DNA from: Ulva prolifera
Taxonomy: Eukaryota; Chlorophyta; Ulvophyceae; Ulvales; Ulvaceae
Direction: 5' to 3'
NCBI GenBank assembly: GCA_023078555.1
Contig: CM041196.1
Span: 7,017,985 to 7,081,984, forward strand
Length of the DNA: 64,000 nt
Shown here: positions 12,148 to 23,000 of the stretch, one piece after another
Position numbering within the stretch: the stretch's first letter is position 1
Layout: each line of letters opens with the position of its first letter
The notes under the pieces: generated by a model
Seen by the model: only the letters and a program-made list of their open reading frames with translations
What the model was told of the DNA's origin: nothing
Database searches by the model: none
Made by a program: the position numbers and the translations under genes

Positions 12148-12631
12148 TGTTTAACTCCAATAGACAAGATTACAGAGGTATACACTAAGTAGAAGTATAC
12201 CTGTGAAAGAACACAGGTGCTGTGAGTGTCTCCCTCTAGAGTGCTCACAGATTCATGCAGCCTGCATTCAACATGCTGAGTTATACCAACTCAGCAGACT
12301 ATGTGTCCACAAGCACAAACCAACCACATATCCATGCATGTCAGCTAGAGGACACCATACCTGTGTTTAACTCCAATAGACAAGATGTCCTACTGGAGTC
12401 AACACAAGGCTTATATGCAAACAAGCACACAGACACATAATGTCTACCTATGTGCAAAACAACAAACGCTCCCGCTTTCTGAGTCCCTTTATCTCAGGGA
12501 TCGCGTCGAGCACGTGTACAGCAACCATGCGTACAACCACCTCTTGATATGCTAGCTTCTAGCTCCCTCACACAGCAGTCTCCTATTGAGCCATGCTTAT
12601 GATTCTCCTGAAAACTCCTGGTTTCACCACA
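12148..12631 (-). repeat. LTR, right copy (inverted)
   Basis: 484 bases on the minus strand with the same TG...CA ends as the left copy. The polypurine tract and pol remnant directly precede it on the minus strand, so in element terms this is a 3' LTR. Confidence 0.8.
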
Positions 12632-12742
12632 GCCCCCCTGAATCATCAGACTGATTCAATCTGAGAGATCTGCATTCCCAGCGCCTTTGCTCCAGCCTCC
12701 TGCTTCGGGCCTGGAAGCGCCTTGGTGAGGATGTCAGCTATA
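12632..12742 (-). mobile_element. Copia pol C-terminal remnant and polypurine tract
   Basis: On the minus strand a reading frame with IADILTKALPGPKQ runs to its natural stop just before a GGGGGG purine tract that abuts the LTR. This is the characteristic RNase H tail of Copia polyproteins (compare the family pattern VADIFTKPLP). Only this end of the coding region is present. Confidence 0.8.
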
Positions 12743-12743
12743 C

Positions 12744-12809
12744 ACAGGCTGCATGAATCTGTGAGCACTCTAGAGAGAGACACTCACAGCAGCTGTGTTC
12801 TTTCACAGT
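12744..12809 (+). mobile_element. Further LTR fragment of the same family
   Basis: This stretch repeats an internal part of the LTR (around 12017-12078), including GCTGCATGAATCTGTGAGCA and CACTCACAGCAGCTGTGTTC. It is in the orientation of the left LTR and directly joins the dispersed repeat on its right. Confidence 0.65.
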
Positions 12810-12810
12810 G

Positions 12811-13045
12811 TTACAAAGGACAGAGGCCGGGCTCGGAGCATACATGTATGTAGTTACAAAGAAGAGAGGCCGGATACCGGGCCGTTCCTAGGAATCCATC
12901 TGCGAATCCACTCACGCATTCATGTATGTAGTTACAAATTTAAAGGACAGAGGCTGGGCAGCGAGCCGTTGCTAGGAATGCACACGCAAATCCACTCACG
13001 CAGTCATGGCACTAGGCCGGGTACGAGCACGCACCACAGCCCGGC
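12811..13045 (+). repeat. Dispersed repeat, clustered copies
   Basis: At least three partial units lie in tandem, each with GTTACAAA, AGAGGC(C/T)GGGCA and CGTTGCTAGGAAT followed by ACGCAAATCCACTCACGCA. The last is the longest and ends in a GCACCACAGCC segment shared with the diverged copy near 11.3 kb. Confidence 0.7.
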
Positions 13046-13170
13046 GTATATATGCATGAAGCCATCATGATAGCTGCAGCTGTATCCATAGCGGGACATT
13101 GCCAGCTGTACGTCAATGATGCAGGCATGTATGCCATTTTCTGTAGGCCTGCGCATGCGCAAGCTCAGGA

Positions 13171-13220
13171 AATATATATAATTATATATTTGATAAATAT
13201 ATAATTATAAATAATTATAA
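13171..13220. repeat. AT-rich inverted repeat
   Basis: An almost pure A/T stretch contains ATATATAATTATATAT facing ATATATAATTATA and can fold into an AT hairpin. No coding function is seen. Confidence 0.6.
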
Positions 13221-13623
13221 GCCTTCGTCACACTCAGTGCTCTGGCACATGTGTAGAGGCTCTGCATGAGCAATGAATTGTGTTACAAGGAGAAGCTCAG
13301 AGAGTCGGGTGGTTCCGCAGAGGCCGCACAGGAACACAGCGCGACGAAGCCACACCCGACGCAGACACTCAGGTACTGCCGCTGACTGCCGGAGCATGCA
13401 TGCACACGCAGACAGCCCCGCGCACACATTCACATGCACGGATACCCACATAATCTCCCATCACCAACATCCAAAAAGGATACAGCAATTCAGATATACT
13501 TGCCTTAGGCCTTAAATTTACAGTCGTGCGGAGGCGGCGCCACACCCAGACGCTGCAGCCACATCAGCAAGCCTGTTGTGGAACGCAACTTGGCTGGGCC
13601 ACCCCGCCCATACGTCTCCCTAA

Positions 13624-13827
13624 TTACAGCGGCGCCAAGTTGATCATCTTCATGACGACGCCGGTGCGGCCATACTTGTCGTGCTTGCGCTGATTCGCAG
13701 CCTCTTCCGTGGCGTCTTGGGAAGCACTGCGGGGCGCCCGCGGACTCGAGGTGGACAGAGGGTGCGTGACCCACTTGTCCCTGACTGCTGGAGCATGCGA
13801 TAATGACATCACCGCGCTGAGCGTCAA
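13624..13827 (-). CDS. Possible terminal exon or gene remnant (unknown)
   Basis: A GC-richer minus-strand patch in the gene-poor block reads through to a stop, with a charged C-terminus containing RKHDKYGRTGVVMKMINLAP. The composition differs from the AT-rich flanks and looks protein-like, but no upstream exon was found and the family is not recognised. A second minus frame overlaps it. It could be a relic carried between repeats. Confidence 0.2.
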   Translation of the reverse strand: MTLSAVMSLSHAPAVRDKWVTHPLSTSSPRAPRSASQDATEEAANQRKHDKYGRTGVVMKMINLAPL

Positions 13828-13937
13828 TGCGAGTTAACTAGGAATTCCAAGGATGGCTTTGAATAGGGCACTTTCAACTGCTGCGGCGGCTACTTCGCCG
13901 CGCCACACTCGACCTGGTCATGGGTGTTGGGTTGCCT

Positions 13938-14070
13938 ATGTATGTAGTTACAAAGGACAGAGGCCGGGCAGCAAGGCGTCGCTATGTATGTACGAGTAGT
14001 TACAAAGGACAGAGGCCGGGCATCGAGCCGTTGCTAGGAACGCACACGCAAATCCACTATGTATGTATGC
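13938..14070 (+). repeat. Dispersed repeat, third cluster
   Basis: Two units follow each other, each starting TATGTATGTA and then GTTACAAAGGACAGAGGCCG. The second continues with CGAGCCGTTGCTAGGAACGC and ACGCAAATCCACT as in the 12.8-kb cluster. Confidence 0.7.
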
Positions 14071-14886
14071 ATGATTACCTATTGCTTATGTGGCTGGTGC
14101 ACACGTTCCAGAGGATTATGCGTTTGTAGCATTTCCGGTGGGCGCTGGATTTCTGGTGCCTCATCAGCTACCGTGACGGCTGACGATGGCGGCTGCCCCT
14201 GCGGACATCACGATGCGGCTCAAATTCGCTCGCCGGTCCGCAAGCCGCTGTGGGGAGCCATCGTCGCTCACAACACCCTTCTCATGGCGATGTGGTGGAG
14301 CACCATCGCGCGCTACGAGTTACGCTCTGTGATTCGCTGCACGGCGCAGACGGTGAACTCGATAATCAACAGAGACCCGTCACAGAACCTCGGAGCGCTA
14401 TGAGCCATTCTGTTGCAGTAGGTGCCATGCAGCTGCGCAGCTGGGCGGCCGTCGCGAGAGGTCCTCCTGCAATTATGGCTGCCTGCGGCCGGGTGAAGCG
14501 CCGTTCAGACGGCAGCGGTGCCCATTTTAAAATTTGGCCCTCGGTGCGGCAAGTGCACGCTGTAGCTGCACCATTGGTTTCGCTACTAGTATGGGTTTAC
14601 AGCGCCTGTTTTGTAGGAATATTAATGGCGAGGCCAGCGCCCGGCGGGCCGGCGGCGACGTTCGGGACAGAACTCACTGCTCACCCATGGGTGCAGCCTG
14701 TCAGTGCTTGTTGCATCTCTACATGTGCACTGCCACGGAGAAGCAGAAATTGACCGGCACCATCAGCGAGGGCACATTGCGCCAGCACCGGAATTCCGCT
14801 TACGTGACAGGCGTGCTGCGTCCGTGACTGTCTCACTGTAGCTATAGCTACTATATAGTATATATCACAGGAGCTACAGCAAGTTG

Positions 14887-14904
14887 GCTCACCAAGGGGT
14901 GAGC
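14887..14904. repeat. Short hairpin GCTCACC...GGTGAGC
   Basis: A perfect 7-base inverted repeat separated by four bases. Similar CTCACC/GGTGAG pairs occur at 18407-18424 and 18789-18802. Confidence 0.5.
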
Positions 14905-17900
14905 AACCAGGGTGAGCAAAGGGCTGAGGACATGTGAATTTGAAGAAACGAGCCCAAAATGGAGCGCGGATCGGCCTCGCAGGTAGTGTAGTTCCTGCTG
15001 AATTCATAGATGTCGCTGTGGTGCAGAACGGGCATGTTTCGGCAACGTTCTGGGTGCGTTTGCATGTGCGGCATCACGACGAAACATCTGTAGTTTGTCC
15101 CACGGTGGCCACGGAGCTCCGCTCTGAGTAGCCCGAGTTAGGTAAAAATTCCTCACCGATGCTCAGATGCGACGAGCCGTTCCATGCGCGCGTGTTCTGG
15201 CTGACAGTTATCTCTGGTGTTTGATAGTGCTCCTTACCGCGAGCCTTTGTTCCATGTTGTTTACAGCGCATTACGTCAACAAACGGCTTCTTGGACGACT
15301 ATATGAGTTTGTGTTGCATTATTGACAGGCTTGGCTCCGATAGCATCCGGCAAGTCGCTGAATGTGCGTGCTATTGGCTTCCTGTCTCAGCGCGGACATG
15401 CACGGTGGGACGTTGGTCCTGCGTCCGTCGCGAGCTGCGACGGCAATTCGTAAATAAATTTCCATTGGGAGGGTCTATGACCAATCTTTCTTGTGATCGT
15501 AGTCGCACTTGTAGCAGGGTCCCTGTTGGGTGAACGTCATGGATTCGGAGACGGTAGCCTTTGTGAACTCCGGGCGCATCGTCAGCGGAGCACAGGAGAA
15601 TACAATGTGATCATCTGCGTGTATTCTTGCTATTATGAGTCCTCATGTCCAGGCAGCGCTGGTTGCCGGGTCCTGTTGCATCCACTGCCAGTAGTCGCGA
15701 CCGATGCATGGTAACGCATAGCGAGTTGTGCCCGTGTTTCTGCAACTAGTATTACTCCAGGCTGCGTATGTGCGATCATGCAGCCTCGTTTTCGTCTTTC
15801 GGTGTTGCGCTGCGGAGGACGTGGGTACCCCACGTTGTGGTATATTGCCGTGTCACAGGGCACACGCGTCGTCGCCCGACTAAAAACAGTTCGTACGACG
15901 TTCCTCTGTCTTCAGTGAAAGTTGCAGCTCTGAATTTGCACCGCAAGGTCTGTTATGCCAGTCGCTCACCCCTGCAATGCGCACCCCCACAGTATTGCCA
16001 CCGCCACACCTAGTGGCTCACCTTCCAGGTGCACCACTGTGGGTGCGCGATCTGAACGCTGGTGAGCCATTGATTGGTGCGCAAAACAGGACACTAGGCT
16101 GATCAATTGCCATTTCATGTGCAGTATGTAGTATATTTCAGTGAAACATACTTGTAGACATACATTCTCGTTACAGTGACCTTCACCTCACCCAACGGGC
16201 CAGCGTGCCCAATCACAGCACTGCTGAACGGGCCTCAGGCTCTACACTACACAACATGCACACATGCAGCAGCTGTACAAGACAGTGGTGCTTGGACAGG
16301 TAATACGTCCCATGAGCATGGATGTCGCATGTCGCTCCTCTCTACGGTCATTACTCTCCGGGTTCTGTGAGGATCCTGCTCTGTCAATCCGAGTTGCCTG
16401 CATACACCAGAGGTGTTCACAATCTGTGTATCACTGTACCCACGCCGGAGAGCCCACAGAAAAAAAAGGTCGCATCTAAGGAACTCAGTCTGGCTACACC
16501 GGTGTCATGCTGGCCCTGGCCAGGCGGATGGGACAACACCTGCCAGATACCGTCATGTACGCAGATTGGCTCCTCTACTCTTTGCGAGACTGATCTGGCA
16601 GGAGCTATAAAGTTCCAGGCGGAGGTGCCTCGCTTGCTGGCTATGCCGGGCGGTGAAATCTTTCGGTTGCCTGCAATCATGTTGACATAAATGTGAGGAC
16701 ACGAGCCAATCGGTCACAATTCCACACACATACCAATGTGGCATAAATGTATGGATGACTGCAAGCTATGACTGTGAGCCCCACATTGACAGACACACCT
16801 TCCACGCTAGACTGACTCTGTCAAAGCTGTTTTCATGGTGAGTCACGAGATGCTGTCAATTGCTGATCTGCATTCATGCACACTGCTTTGATTTTCCGCA
16901 TGCCACTCACTTAGGCCCGGGTCGCAACCCAATAGCAACACGGGCTGGCAACACACCCAATGACACAGACACCGGAGAACGCTTGGCCAAAACTGGTTTG
17001 TAGCTTTTGCAACGCAAGTTTCTGTTTACGTTGTTTCACCTGATAAACCTGTGCACCTGCACAAACGTTTAGTGCTGTGTGTTGAAAAGATGAAGCCTAG
17101 TGCAGCGGTTGAGCGTACACCAGCGACAACGCATCAGTTCCAGTATATCAGCCGAATAAATGTAGGCATCAGTGGCGTTCATGTTGTGACTTCGACTGTA
17201 TGGCTGTGGACGAGAACTGTGCACCAGAATTGTTGCACAGCCGGTCACAATGCGGACGTACCAGCTACAGATAAGTATCGTCATTTGTCAGCATTGCGAT
17301 CACGTATACACAGCCACCTGTCAGAGCCACCCAAGGCGTCCCACAAGCACGTCAACGCTATGTCAATCAGTATGCCATGGCAATGCATTCGCAAACGTCC
17401 GAATCACGAGGGCAAGATGATTTTGCCAGCCGATCAGGTATAATAAACGCCCGTGCAAAAGCGAAGAAGTCGTGATCTTCGCCGGACTCGCGGCCTGCTC
17501 TTGGAACAGGTCGATCAACAACGCAATTCGCGTAGAATGCACAAAAGAAAACCTTACAGGTCCATACGAATGAAATAAAAAGTGTCATACTTGCGATGTA
17601 AACTGCGAAAGCTTGTTGCAGAATATCTGCTCGCGTAGTGCCGCAGAGTTGCAGCTAACACTGCAACGTGCACCAGCTGCTGAGGAAGACGAGCTGGCAT
17701 AATCGAAGTCCTAGGCTGATGAATCACATATTTCATGCTCGCACGAAGGAAGATCGCGCCATGCAACGGCTGCAGGTGACGAAGCAAAGAGCAAGGTAAC
17801 CCGATGCTGCGACGGTATATTTACTTGTCCACACTGCCGACATCAACTCTGAATCTTGGCATTGACACTTGATCGGGGACATATATCCCGGACGTAGCTG

Positions 17901-18406
17901 GCAGCTAGTACCTGCCCGCATCTTTCACGCCGCGACGTGGCAACAAGGGACATCTGGTCTACATTGCGCAAATAGTGCTGTGCACAGCGCTAAAGAAAAT
18001 CCAGACAGGTGGCCGCCACATTCGCTCACTGGCTGATGATGACAGAGGACGTGCACTGGATTGGCACGAAAGTAAGTGTGATGGCGATGCGTGCGCAAAT
18101 GGACTGCAGGATGCGCAGCACGCAGTGCTGCGTGTATGACTTATGCCGCACCCACCATTCACATAATAAATTTCCGAAATCAGTTTGATCGAAACGCATT
18201 TATTTCAGCTGCCATACTTGACCACGCCTCACACATTGTGCGCCCGAGCAGCGAGGGTTGCAAGCCGTAATTTACCGCTCATGCCACACAATAGATTTGA
18301 TTAGGAAGGCCTAAGATCTTGTCCGAGGCCGATTGTCTCGCGCATGCGCAAATTTGGCGACATCCAGGCACCATGCGCACCCCGCGCTGCGCACCCTTCC
18401 ATGACA

Positions 18407-18424
18407 CTCACCCCTTCCGGTGAG
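18407..18424. repeat. Short hairpin CTCACC...GGTGAG
   Basis: A 6-base inverted repeat with a 6-base loop, preceded by GCGCACCC words. It resembles the hairpins near 14.9 and 18.8 kb. Confidence 0.45.
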
Positions 18425-18788
18425 CCAAACCTTGTTTCACTTCCTCAGCAATGCAGGTAGCACTACATCTAGGACATATAGACCTCATCATATGCGCCGA
18501 AATGCAGCTATGGCCAAGCATGCAGCTGCCCGTTGCGAAAAAGTCATGCTGTCTAGAAGGCACACCCTCGGACTGCTCACCGCCAACTGAGTGCTCACCT
18601 CTGCGGTGCGCCATGGCCACGTCACGGAATGTAGAACATCACAGATACCAGTGATGTGGACCACCCAAAGGTATACGCAGACACTAGAACACGTAGCCTG
18701 CATTGACTGCCCCCTCAATGCTCTTTCAGAGCCTTTTTCGCCAAGGTACAGTCTCGCTCACCCACATTTGGCGCACCCCCGTCAGTGG

Positions 18789-18802
18789 CTCACCCTGGTG
18801 AG
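18789..18802. repeat. Short hairpin CTCACC...GGTGAG
   Basis: A 6-base inverted repeat with only two bases between the arms, again near a GCGCACCCC word. Confidence 0.45.
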
Positions 18803-19162
18803 GCAATGTGGCCGTAGTCACTGTGATAGCGCCTGAGCCCCATGCCACAATGGCATGGTGGCGGGGTGGGAGGGCCTGCTTGACTGAGCCAGGTCGTGCA
18901 CATCCATGCTGGTGCGTAGGCCGAGAAGTGTGGCTTAATCAATTGCTCAAAGGCCGGCAGGTTTCCCGGAAGCGCATCAGCAGCTAGTGAGAACGCTGTC
19001 TGCGCATACATACGTTATGGCGGGAGATGGCCGGGGGCAGTTCGCTGCGCTTAAGTAGTTGTTGCAAAGGTACGTACGCTCAACCAAGGACGGCGTCCAT
19101 CGCCCTGGCGCAGACCCGTCTTGCAGCGACTCTTCGCGCTGGTATAGCAGCTGTGTACATGC

Positions 19163-19739
19163 ATGCATGTGCACTTCTGTCAGACGGGGTACCCAGCAGC
19201 TAGCAATGTGCGAGCTGATGCACAATGTGTGCTCCCTGACCAAAATCTCGGCCAATCCTTGCGGCTGTATACGTCGATGCTCGGTACCCACGCCCGCGCG
19301 CTGGAGGTGAGATTTTTGCGATCCTGCCCAGTTGCTCCACTCGGCTGCCTGACACAGGTCGCTGTAGGCTTTGGCGAGAGCGCCTGCAAAGTGATTCGAT
19401 GCGTATGCTGAAAAAAAGATGCAGCAAACACAGATTTGCTTGAGATTGCACACTGAGCAACATGGCGAGTGTTTACATCGCCATATGCAGCCCTGCGGGC
19501 GCATAAGTGGTCGCAACGGGCGCGGCGAGGAATCACAGAGTCATATGTATCAACTTTCTGTTGACAACAATCTTCTACCGATTGTTTGGTGGTCAATGCT
19601 GGCGTTATGGCTCTGGAACCTCACGACGTATACCGTCGTGGTGTCTGCAACACCTGGTGTGGGTCCCAGCAATCTGCGGTGCCGTGGACCGAAATTTCAA
19701 AGGGAGATAAACACCGCGGATAGTTCGGGATCTTCATAA
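19163..19739 (+). CDS. Tentative small protein with one hydrophobic segment
   Basis: Three exons (19163-19306, 19358-19402, 19491-19739) join in phase 0 throughout, with donors GTGAGA and GTATGC and acceptors CACAG and TGCAG, giving 145 residues. The first exon includes LGQSLRLYTSMLGTHARALE. The last contains a hydrophobic run NLLPIVWWSMLALWLWNLTT that could cross a membrane. No family is recognised. Three minus-strand frames are also open across the same bases, so coding is not certain, and the start ATG lies in a TGCATGCATG run. It ends 266 bases before the RBM45-like gene. Confidence 0.3.
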
Positions 19740-20005
19740 ACGATCGCGCTCAAACAAGGTGCCCATGCATATTGCAGACGCCACCGCCTGACCACACAAG
19801 CCACTGTTGCACAGATGTAGTAATGTGCATGCTGTCGCGCGTACAACTTCTGCATGGGTGGGTTTGCATATTCCTGCGACCGACCATAAGTTGACTGTGT
19901 CAGTGCGATACGATCTCTTCCGATTGATGGACTTCAGCTAGCGCACTGTGACGTATTAGATGGGACTTTGACCTGCATTTCGCCGGCCTGGCTGCATAGT
20001 GACTG

Positions 20006-23000
20006 ATGGACAAGCCAGCGGGGTCAAGACTGTTCATTGTTTGTGGACATGCTTTAACGGTGTGCTAGATCCTGGTCTTCCTGCTTCTCTTCGCCGTGTG
20101 GTGGGTTGCCCACTGTTGTTACGCTAACTGATGTCGAAAGCCGTTACTAGCCATCGCCCTCATCTGAATAGCTATTGGCACTCATCATGATCGGCGCGCT
20201 TGCTTTGGGCCTAGGATCAGTTTGGCATGCGGCCTTGACTGGAATGTTGCGAAACCGCGCCTGGGGTGACCAGCACAGGACAAATTTGCAGCTGCACAAT
20301 GCAATCAGATGTATTACTTTGTTTGCATGTGCATATTGAGCCATTGGATTCGCAACTAGGCAGATGCCTTTCCGGAGAGACGTTTCGGACATATCTTCGT
20401 CGGCAAAGCGCACTCCATGTAGACTTTAGATGGGCGTAACCTGCTTTAACGTAGAGCAGCCAGGAGGATATTCTGGTCATCATTGTTGAATGCGCTTCTC
20501 CGTCTTTCCTCAGAAAGGTTTCCAGTTCAGCATCATAGTCAGTACACATTCACTGCCTAGTCAGGCTCCAGAATCTGGCTGCAGGAAACGGCGCTGAGAA
20601 GTGCATGTTCGGAGCATGGAACTGTTCAGCATGTCAAAATGCTTCCCGAAAAAGGAGGTCCGCTGATGCTGCCGATCCCACATGCACAGTGTTGGAGACA
20701 TTGATCCTGGCACAGTCCAGTAATGAGAATTTCTTGCAGTGGCCTATGTCAAGTTTCCCACTGCTTCACAAGCTGCAAAAGCGCTTGAACATTTGAATCA
20801 ACAGACCATCAAGGATGGCAAGGTCACTGTACAGCTCAAGGTCATGTTTGCAGACCCCGTTGACAAAATTCATAACTCTGAGAACAGGTAATGTCGTCTT
20901 ATGACATTGTTACTGTCATCACGCTACGTGCTGCAGTCTGGTGATGATGCACCATTGCAACATTTTTAATAATGGCAGTGCTTCACGCTGTGCAAATGCA
21001 GAAATGACAACTCGACTTCCCGAAACTTTGACCCAGACAATACTCCACCGAGATCCCGCCTATTCTTGGTGGTGCCACGGGACACTAGCCCAGACCCTGT
21101 GGAGGTGTGTACCGGCAGGTGCAGATGATGTGCTCTGGAGTATGATGCTGTGGATACCTATCCGTCAATGTTCCTTCTTTGTACACCTGTGATAGTTACA
21201 GATATGCCTGGAGTATGTGGTCAGAGGACACATTGACTGTTTGCGTAAGCCTGAGCTGCTCATACCGTCTGTATGCTTACAACGCACTTATTCAGTGCCT
21301 TGCAGCAAGAGATGAGCAAATACGACGGTCTTGAGTATGTGAAGTCGGACCTTGTCAAATCCAAAGGCATTATATATGTCAAGTTTCGACTTGCTTCAAG
21401 TGCTTTGAAGGCTAAGGAGGACATTGAGCAGAACAATTACATGGTACGACTCACCTGAGCCGGCGTCATATGACAACGCTGGTCTACAGATGCTTGACGC
21501 CTAGGCTACCTGATTGCAGCTCGTTGGCAAGCGAGTGAAGGTGTTTGAGGCCGAGCCGAAGTCGTCCAGCAGGGATGGCTATAAAGAGGAAGACAATCGG
21601 CGAATGTTCTCCCAGTCAGGAACACCTACAGACATGTCCAGGCCGGGCCATCTCAGCAGCCACTCCCGATATTCTCCCGCGCTGGTTGATTGTGATCGGA
21701 ATTTCTGGGGATGGCTGTACGCGCAGAACTGCGATGTTCATCATGCCACACAATCTTTGAAGAACATCAAGCAGCTGTATGCACGCTTTGTTCAGGAAAC
21801 CGGTGCATTGCCTGGAAATGCCATGTCGCAGTCTATTCCATCTTGTGATGACTGGGTATGCACCTTCTGACGCATTGTGTTTGTGTTGGAGAGACATCTT
21901 ATGATGACGTTTCGATACAGATGTTGTGGCACACTGCTCAGTCTTGAGGAACATGGCTGACGACATTTGTGCTATAGGTTTCTGGTCCAAGATGTGTTTC
22001 CGCGGAGGGCAAAACACTGCTTGGCCCGCAGCTTGGTCCAGTGGGTCCTCCGCAAATGCAACATGCACATGGTGGCAACCTGAGGATGTCAAATCCAATA
22101 GGCGCTTTTACGGACCCAAACGTGAGTGGCAGTGCATACTTCAATCCTCTGGAATCCCAGGCTGTGCCCCACATGATGCAGCAGCACTGCCATGGCGGCA
22201 GTGTGCCTGGCGCAGCCTTCCCTACAGCACAGCATCCAATGCATAGTGCTCATCCGGTCTCTTCAGCAGGTTTTGCCCAGGGCATGCCTGCATTGTACAA
22301 GCCGTCTCCAGAGCCATTGTATAGTGCCCAGGTTCCTTTTCAGAGCTACATACCGGGACCAGGGATATCGTCTGATATCTTCACTCAGTCCTTGCCGCTT
22401 GAAGACAATTCTTGGAGTCATGGAAGCAGCCATAGCTGCAGTTTGCCAGCGGCCAGCAATCCACAGCAGTCTGTTTCAGGATCTGCATCCATGCCGACTC
22501 TAAGTTCAATGGGGCATGGTTCCCTATTGCATGGCCCACACGGCAGCTTTCAAGGACATAGTTCATCGCTCAGTAATCCTGGATCAATGGCACATCCCAA
22601 CGCAAGCTTTCCACCACCTGGTCTCACTCATTGCAGTGTCCCAAGGCCCCCTCCTCAGGCCCCCTGGCCACACATGCAGACCAGAATCAGCGCAGGGGGT
22701 ACAGTCACCTCTGCCAACACTGGATTTGCATCAGATATCCGCAATGGTTCAGGGCTGCAGCAGCACACTGCCCCAACGTCGCCTACTCTGCCTCCTGGAT
22801 TCCAATATGCTGGCAAGGGCTCCCGGCAACTTATGGTCCACTTTACGATTGCATCCAACGTTGAAGTGGCCAACGTCAATAACTACATGAGTGGAATCAC
22901 GTCCCAGCTTGATGGAATTGAGAGCTGCACACCTATACCCGTCCCAAATCACACTGTGGCGGTGAGCAGCACTGATCACCTTGTGTGTCGGGGCACTCAC

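Larger units (their letters stand above)
11647..12742. mobile_element. Copia-type LTR retrotransposon fossil (inverted LTR pair plus pol tail)
   Basis: Two 484-base LTRs, each bounded by TG...CA, face each other tail to tail across a 17-base spacer. The whole therefore reads as a near-perfect palindrome of almost 1 kb. Beyond the right LTR, on the minus strand, lie a purine-rich tract and the C-terminal end of a Copia polyprotein. The element is broken: nearly all of gag-pol is absent. The two LTRs look almost identical by eye, so the insertion or rearrangement is probably recent. The family call rests on the pol tail and the order pol, polypurine tract, LTR. Confidence 0.8.
14071..19162. other. 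Gene-poor region with small hairpins
   Basis: No recognisable gene is seen in about 5 kb. A GC-richer open stretch at 14.1-14.5 kb (plus, up to 114 codons) and frames at 16.2-16.7 kb have no motif I know. Recurrent GCTCACC/GGTGAGC hairpins and GCGCACC words occur near 14.9, 16.0, 18.4 and 18.8 kb. Confidence 0.35.

Noticed and set aside
11647-12631. Foldback DNA transposon or MITE
   Set aside because: The arms have TG...CA ends, equal length and an adjoining polypurine tract and Copia pol end. They are therefore LTRs, not terminal inverted repeats of a DNA transposon.
19180-19596. Three overlapping minus-strand frames
   Set aside because: All three are open at once, so at least two are accidental. 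The plus strand has phase-consistent exons across the same bases, which I list as tentative instead.
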